Source: Anaerolineales bacterium (lineage in GTDB: Bacteria > Chloroflexota > Anaerolineae > 4572-78 > J111). From it: a stretch of 19,148 bases of DNA. The stretch lies in the NCBI GenBank assembly GCA_012032575.1, contig JAAUSP010000076.1, positions 1 through 19,148 on the forward strand, written 5' to 3'. Shown piece by piece: positions 15,003-19,148 of this stretch. The translations under genes were made by a program, and so were the position numbers. Under the pieces are notes generated by a model. It worked only from the letters and a program-made list of their open reading frames with translations. It was not told the origin of the DNA and did not search any database. How positions within the stretch are numbered: position 1 is the first letter of the stretch; each line of letters opens with the position of its first letter.

Positions 15003-16669
15003 CTAAATGTCCTCAGGCCGGATAGCTTGCCTGATATTCGCCAATTTCTGCCAGCGCTCGCCTTGCAAACGATACCCGGTGCCAGGCCCTTGATAATCGT
15101 TCAGGTCGTTGACGGCAGCAATGACGTTGAAATTGGGGTCCAGCATAGCCGAGGTGTGCAGGTAGTCACCCGACACGCGCTGCTTCTGGATGTTCAGCAC
15201 GGCGTTGGCCGCCTCGGTGAAGCCGCGCTTGGCTAAGGCTTTGACCACGTCAACCCCGGTGATGCCGCGCTTCATCATATCCTGAGCCGCTTTGGTGTCT
15301 TGCACCTTGTCGCGGGCGGGCATATCCTGGCTGTTGTAAGCGTAGGTAGCCGCTTCCACTTCGGCGTCGGTGATGGCCGGCAGGCCCAATTCTTCAAACA
15401 CGGCTTGCAGAGCGCGAGCCGCCTTGTTGCGGATGGCGATGATGCCTTCTTCCGAAGCCGGGGTCAAGCCGCCGTCAACCTTCAAGTCGCGCTGAATCAC
15501 CAGCCAGTCGTCCATGTCGTCGGAGTCCACGTTGGAACCGGCGAACATGTTGTCGTAGTTGGGGGTGGCGCTGTAGCCGGAGCAAACAAAGTCGGTGCCA
15601 GGCAGGAATTGCATGAGCAAGCGGGCGGTGCGGCGCATATCGGAGTGGGAGAAGGTTTGGTCATTACCGGAAGCGGACTCGAGGTCCAGACAGGTCGTGA
15701 CCAGGTTTTCGCCCAACACCGCCCGGATACCACCGGGCACGCCGGCCGGCACGCCGATGCAGCTAATCGAGCCGTTTTGCAGCCCTTGCACGCCGGCGGC
15801 TTTGGTCAGCATAATGCACTTGATTTCCAGGTACAGCATGGATTTGCCTTCGGCGTAAGCCATCTGCACTTCAGAACCGGTGCCGGAAGTGAAGCGCATT
15901 TTGATACCGCGTGAAGCGTAGGCCGAAGCCAGGAAGGACTTGGACCAGGGGGTGTCGTCGCCGTCAATAAAGACGCGCTCGGTGCCGTAAACGGACACGG
16001 TTTCGGCGTAGGCGGTCAAGCCGCTCATACCCAACTGAAGCTCGGTGGCTTCTTCCAGAGCGTCCTGGCTGAGCACGCCGGGGCGGCCTACTTGCCCACC
16101 GACCAGCAGGGACAGGGCGTTCATGGGGCCATAGTTGAACACGGCCACGGTGGTTTCAATTTCGTTGAAACCGTAGAAGGTGGCTTCGGCGGAGTCGGCG
16201 GCCAGGAGCACCGGGTTGTCTTGCAGGTTGGTCACGTGAGCCTGGTTGGCGGGCGTGCGGCGGGCGCGCTATTTTTGCACTCCCATCATCATTTCCACCA
16301 CGTTCAGCTCGTCAATCACTGCGGCAATCTTGGCCGGGGTCAAACCGGAGAAGACCTTGACCACCTTTTCGCGCGGCACATTAATATCAACAATCATTCT
16401 GGCGATATCCACACAGGGATAGCCATCATTTCCTCGGCAATCGCCGCGTTGACGGCGTAATTGGCGATGAAGATTTCGTTGAAGTCGAATTCGTCACGCT
16501 TTTTGCCGTCCATCTCTACGATGACGCCGTTTTGCACTTTGATGCTCGGTTTTGGATCATTGGGGCTGCCCATGGCAATCATGCCAACTTCGGCCCATTC
16601 GGTCACGAAGCCATCTTTGTTGACCGGCCGCTGTTCCAAAACCTCGAATCGCTTATGTCTTTTTGCCAT
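15003..16669 (-). CDS. pduC: PduC, diol dehydratase large subunit, interrupted by a frameshift and a stop
   Basis: Start ATG 16667-16669 after GAGG. Residues 1-84 read normally (FEVLEQRPVNKDGF, PNDPKPSIKVQNG), then the frame shifts near 16406-16418. One missing base (or two extra) restores VDIARMIVDINVPREKVVKV. That frame runs to MMMGVQK and meets TAG at 16269-16271, exactly where the family has Met (QKMRARRTP), then continues as RARRTPANQAHV to the natural stop. Repaired, it has about 555 residues against 554 in Salmonella. The catalytic region is otherwise well kept (DGDDTPWSKSFLASAYASRG, QNGSISCIGVPAGVPGG, LPGTDFVCSGYSATPNYDNM). The long 3' frame alone would start at GTG 16235 without a ribosome binding site and lack the active-site Gln/His of QAH, so it is not a separate working protein. 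Error or pseudogene remains open. Confidence 0.92.
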
Positions 16670-16705
16670 TCTTTAGCCTCCTCATTCGGCTGAGTTATGC
16701 GCAGA

Positions 16706-17503
16706 TTAAATATAAGGAACGCCCAGGCAGGCCGGTTCACTACCTAAGGTTCCCAGCAGCCGCACGCCCACTTCGCGGGCGGTGATGATGGCCTGACGAA
16801 CCGCGCCGGCATCGCCGCTGAAGAACCCGATGACTTCGTTGGAGAAGGAGGTGCCCTTGGCCGGGGTGGCATAGCCAATCAAGTTGACATCCGCCGACTT
16901 AATGGCCGCATCAACCATCAGCACACCGATGACGGCGGGAGCACCCACGCACAGGCCAAAAGCCTTGCCGATGGGTGCGCCAAAAGCCTTTTCACAGGCG
17001 AAACTGGCGCGAGCGGTGTATTGCAGTTCGATATGGCCGGCGTCGTTGGCGTAAACATCGCCAAAGGTGCGGGTCAAATCTTTGAGGGCCACTTCAATCG
17101 CGCGGCGAGCGTCGGAAACTTCTTCAGCGCCCAGGATGATGAGCGAGCCGTGACCAGCGCCGCCCTTGGTATCGCGGGGCAGTTCGATTTTCAACACTTC
17201 GGTGTTGGTGGCTTTAACGGCTTCATCAACGGCCATAATGTGGGGGCCGGCTCCGGTTCGACCGCCAAAAATACCGAGGGAGCGATATTTGGGGTCAATG
17301 TCCATAAGTTTATGCAGGGTGGGGTCCACATTGGCAATTACCAGGCCCAGGGTATCGCCAAAGGCAGTGCCGACAAATTCGGTCATGCCGGGATTTTGCA
17401 TGGAGGTTAGCGAGCTGGACGGCGGTGCCGATTGGCTGTTACCGTTGGCCCCAATTTTTTGCATCACCTGTTGTACCATAAGATCGATCAATTTGTCTTC
17501 CAT
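16706..17503 (-). CDS. pduB: PduB, trimeric tandem-BMC shell protein
   Basis: 265 residues against 270 in Salmonella, with strong identity throughout: MTEFVGTAFGDTLGLVIANV, GGRTGAGPHIMAVDEAVKAT, ELPRDTKGGAGHGSLIILG, RTFGDVYANDAGHIELQYTA and the end LLGTLGSEPACLGVPYI. It forms pseudohexameric trimers, a major shell facet. Residues 2-18 (EDKLIDLMVQQVMQKIG) match the N-terminal helix that in Salmonella links the shell to its enzyme core. Internal Met35 and Met40 lie where the shorter PduB' form begins in Salmonella, but I see no clear ribosome binding site before them. AGGAGG precedes the start by about 12 bases. Confidence 0.97.
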   Translation of the reverse strand: MEDKLIDLMVQQVMQKIGANGNSQSAPPSSSLTSMQNPGMTEFVGTAFGDTLGLVIANVDPTLHKLMDIDPKYRSLGIFGGRTGAGPHIMAVDEAVKATNTEVLKIELPRDTKGGAGHGSLIILGAEEVSDARRAIEVALKDLTRTFGDVYANDAGHIELQYTARASFACEKAFGAPIGKAFGLCVGAPAVIGVLMVDAAIKSADVNLIGYATPAKGTSFSNEVIGFFSGDAGAVRQAIITAREVGVRLLGTLGSEPACLGVPYI

Positions 17504-17550
17504 GTTTAAACATTACCTCCTGTTTATTTCGGTTGATAGCCGCTAACAGG

Positions 17551-17841
17551 CTATGCGCCCTTCTTGGGCAGTAAAATTTCGGTATCGACATGGGGCCGGG
17601 GGATGACGTGAACGGAAACCACTTCACCCACACGTTTAGCGGCGGCAGCGCCGGCATCGGTAGCAGCTTTCACTGCGCCTACATCGCCTCGGACCATCAC
17701 TGTGACCAGCCCGGAGCCAATCTTCTCCATGCCGATCAGCGAAACGTTGGCCGCTTTGACCATAGCATCGGCAGCCTCGATCACCGCTACCAAGCCTTTG
17801 GTTTCGACCATACCCAAAGCTTCACCTTGAGCATTTGCCAT
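17551..17841 (-). CDS. pduA: PduA, hexameric BMC-H shell protein
   Basis: 96 residues from ATG (17839-17841) after AAAGGAG. A single BMC domain fills the protein: [40 protein letters not shown] with the GSG pore loop typical of Pdu[21 protein letters not shown] and [16 protein letters not shown]. PduA hexamers pass propanediol through small polar pores. It is the only unextended BMC-H gene in the window, so it may provide the bulk of the facets; no second PduJ copy is seen. Confidence 0.97.
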   Translation of the reverse strand: MANAQGEALGMVETKGLVAVIEAADAMVKAANVSLIGMEKIGSGLVTVMVRGDVGAVKAATDAGAAAAKRVGEVVSVHVIPRPHVDTEILLPKKGA

Positions 17842-17847
17842 TTTGAG

Positions 17848-18330
17848 TTACTCCTTTCGATTTGAACTATATGTTAATAGACTCTGCCTCAGCGAACTGA
17901 GGCCCGATCCGTTGATCGCTGATATATAAAAAATTTCGCCCGTTACCCCGCTCTGGCGCAGCAAAGCTGTGGCCCGGTCAGGGTCTGCATTGGGGGCGTC
18001 AATTTTGTTTACCACGCCAATGATAGGTTGGGAAAACATCAGGAAGTAATGCGGAGGAAAATAGGAGTCGCGGCGGGTGGCATCATGCACCACCAGGATA
18101 AGTTGAGCATCAGTAGCCGTGGTAACTAAATGCCGGCGCAGGTGGCCCATTTCGGAGTATTCGCCGGGGGTGTCGATGCCCCAGCCGGCGTAGTCGATCA
18201 TTTGGGTTTTGCGGGCCGGTGCGGCCGATTCTTGCTGCAAAGCACGCAATAGGGTAGTTTTGCCTGCCCCAATGCCACCCCACAGCATGAAACGCTTAGT
18301 TTTCGGAGCTACTGTCATAGTAGTGAGCAT
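17848..18330 (-). CDS. pduV: PduV/EutP-family small GTPase-like protein
   Basis: 160 residues. It has the P-loop GGIGAGKTT (18-26), DTPGEY (53-58), which is the family-typical Walker B region, NKID (108-111) for guanine recognition and SAINGSG near the end. PduV/EutP proteins are Ras-like and are linked to shell association and compartment positioning through PduU. The gene starts 13 bases after pduU, the partner shell protein. Two starts are possible, ATG 18330 and ATG 18318; neither has an ideal ribosome binding site, since AGGCGG is too close to the first and far from the second. Confidence 0.92.
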   Translation of the reverse strand: MLTTMTVAPKTKRFMLWGGIGAGKTTLLRALQQESAAPARKTQMIDYAGWGIDTPGEYSEMGHLRRHLVTTATDAQLILVVHDATRRDSYFPPHYFLMFSQPIIGVVNKIDAPNADPDRATALLRQSGVTGEIFYISAINGSGLSSLRQSLLTYSSNRKE

Positions 18331-18343
18331 AACCGCCTATATT

Positions 18344-18706
18344 CTATGTTCGAGTTACCCGCGCCGGGTGAAAACCCAGTATGGACTCTAAACCCCGATT
18401 GGCCGCGTTGACTGCTACTTCAACGCTGGTCAATCGCCCCGTCACCACCAGGGTGCCGCTAAAGCGATCAAGAAAACCAATCCGTACCTCGGCCGCCTTG
18501 AGGGCCAGGTCGCCGGCGATGATGGTGCTTTCGCCAGGAGTGAGAGTCAGCATACCGATGGCTTCGGCTTCATCCAGGCCAACCCGCTGGCACAGGGTTT
18601 GGTCCGGGTTGGCGATGATGTGAGCAATCGTCACCTGCCGGCCCGGCACGTATTCCTGAATAATGCGGGTGGTAGCCTGATCTTGATCGTAAGGGAGTTT
18701 CGTCAT
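18344..18706 (-). CDS. pduU: PduU, circularly permuted BMC-H shell protein
   Basis: 120 residues against 116 in Salmonella PduU. The N-terminal strand and barrel segment RIIQEYVPGRQVTIAHIIAN and the permuted BMC core (EAIGMLTLTPGESTIIAGDL, AAEVRIGFLDRFSGTLVVTG) are characteristic, and it ends HPARVTRT. PduU hexamers carry a small beta-barrel that plugs the pore and are thought to bind PduV. It is the first gene of the operon, with a candidate promoter whose start site would fall only a few bases before the ATG. Confidence 0.95.
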   Translation of the reverse strand: MTKLPYDQDQATTRIIQEYVPGRQVTIAHIIANPDQTLCQRVGLDEAEAIGMLTLTPGESTIIAGDLALKAAEVRIGFLDRFSGTLVVTGRLTSVEVAVNAANRGLESILGFHPARVTRT

Positions 18707-18715
18707 AGCCCCAAC

Positions 18716-18744
18716 ATCATATCAGCCTCACCCATCTCATTCAA
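18716..18744 (-). promoter_or_regulatory. Candidate promoter of the pdu operon
   Basis: On the minus strand TTGAAT (18739-18744), a 17-base spacer and TATGAT (18716-18721, five of six consensus bases). The -10 box ends 9 bases before the pduU ATG, so a transcript from it would have almost no leader. No operator or known regulator site is evident. Confidence 0.45.
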
Positions 18745-19123
18745 TACGCAAAGCAGGGGGGGATATACACAAATCAGTGATGTTTTTTGGGGCTAAAAGA
18801 GGTAAAAAAGATCCTTCGGCCAGGTCTGACAACTGGGGCAAGGGAGACATCCAACCCGGTCATCAGCAAAAAGTGGATAACAGCATAAAAAAGTGTACAA
18901 ATGCCATTGCTTTTGAGATTGTTTCCAGGCGTTAGCGCGAGTATGCTGAGAGGCACAAACTACTATATTTCCACCTTCAAAAAACCGGAGAAATGGGACG
19001 CGGATCAAACGGATTGCGCGGATAAAAATTCATTAAACTAAAAATTGTCCGTGCGATCCGCGAAAATCCGCGTCCCATCAAAAACAAAAAGGTAGTGACC
19101 AAAATACGTAGGGAGCGTTCATC
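18745..19123. other. Spacer between pduU and the divergent gene
   Basis: About 380 bases without a supported gene. It holds a G7 run near 18754-18762, an AT-rich middle, and the 84-bp palindrome at 18994-19077. The short open frames on the minus strand have no ribosome binding site or recognisable sequence. No tRNA or riboswitch was recognised. Confidence 0.6.
18994..19077. repeat. 84-bp palindromic repeat with perfect 12-base arms
   Basis: TGGGACGCGGAT (18994-19005) and ATCCGCGTCCCA (19066-19077) are exact reverse complements, with further GGAT/ATCC and CGCGGAT/ATCCGCG pairing inside and an AT-rich centre. It has the layout of the spacer repeats common in Chloroflexota genomes. It lies between two divergent transcription units. 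Confidence 0.85.
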
Positions 19124-19148
19124 GTGAAAGCATTGGTTTACCACGGCC
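19124..19148 (+). CDS. Start of a zinc-type alcohol dehydrogenase-like gene, cut by the window edge
   Basis: GTG at 19124-19126 follows GGGAG at 8 bases and opens the frame MKALVYHG. This is the common beginning of zinc-dependent medium-chain alcohol dehydrogenases (MKALVYHGPG type). Only eight codons are visible, so the call rests on that short match plus the ribosome binding site. If correct, it could supply the propanol-forming step usually done by PduQ, which is absent from this window. Confidence 0.5.

Noticed and set aside
15300..15914. Plus-strand frame of 204 codons opposite pduC
   Set aside because: It is a shadow of the conserved pduC coding strand, with no ribosome binding site or recognisable domain.
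16269..16271. Pyrrolysine or suppressor read-through at the pduC TAG
   Set aside because: The family has Met there, no PylS/PylT genes are seen, and a second lesion lies upstream; error or mutation is simpler.
17384..17402. Internal PduB' translation start
   Set aside because: Met35 and Met40 are in the right place, but no Shine-Dalgarno-like sequence precedes them, so it cannot be supported from the sequence alone.
18774..19008. Short minus-strand frames upstream of pduU
   Set aside because: No ribosome binding site, no recognisable sequence, and overlap with the palindromic repeat.

Overview
The window is most likely from a Chloroflexota (Anaerolineae-like) bacterium. The grounds are a moderately high GC content, several families of palindromic spacer repeats of the kind common in that phylum, and a secreted protein ending in the short tail VYLPLLVK that I associate with Chloroflexota exported proteins. 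This assignment is inference; no rRNA or marker gene is present. LAYOUT: (1) Positions 1-2640, minus strand: a cobalamin riboswitch unit. A candidate promoter (2571-2599), a cobalamin aptamer (about 2325-2546) and a strong intrinsic terminator (2191-2214) precede two genes for secreted proteins. One (2113-753) joins a DUF4430-type beta domain to an alpha/alpha toroid of prenyltransferase/squalene-cyclase type, the same two fold types found in animal transcobalamin and intrinsic factor, although there the toroid comes first. The other (553-1, cut by the window edge) is a second DUF4430-type protein. (2) Positions 2659-18706, minus strand: a 17-gene propanediol-utilisation (pdu) bacterial microcompartment operon. 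In transcription order it reads pduU, V, A, B, C, D, E, G, H, a pduK-like shell gene, pduL, a flavoprotein gene in the pduM position, pduN, pduO, pduP, pduS, pduT, a membrane protein, and a stand-alone HbpS/GlcG-family gene. (3) Positions 18707-19148: a spacer with a candidate pdu promoter and an 84-bp palindromic repeat, then the first codons of a plus-strand gene that resembles a zinc-type alcohol dehydrogenase.

HOW THE GENES WORK TOGETHER: PduCDE would dehydrate 1,2-propanediol to propionaldehyde using adenosylcobalamin. PduGH reactivates the dehydratase, PduS reduces cobalamin and PduO adenosylates it. PduP makes propionyl-CoA and PduL makes propionyl-phosphate. PduA, PduB, PduK-like, PduN, PduT and PduU form the shell. 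The neighbouring riboswitch unit would let the cell respond to B12 status by exporting candidate B12-binding proteins, so the window links B12 capture to a B12-dependent metabolosome. PduQ, PduW, PduF, PduJ, PduX and a PocR-type regulator are not seen here.

CAUTION: four genes carry reading-frame lesions (the toroid protein, the membrane protein, pduP, and pduC with a frameshift plus an in-frame TAG). Two of them would be repaired by one extra base in a G/C run. Sequencing or assembly error is therefore at least as likely as real decay.
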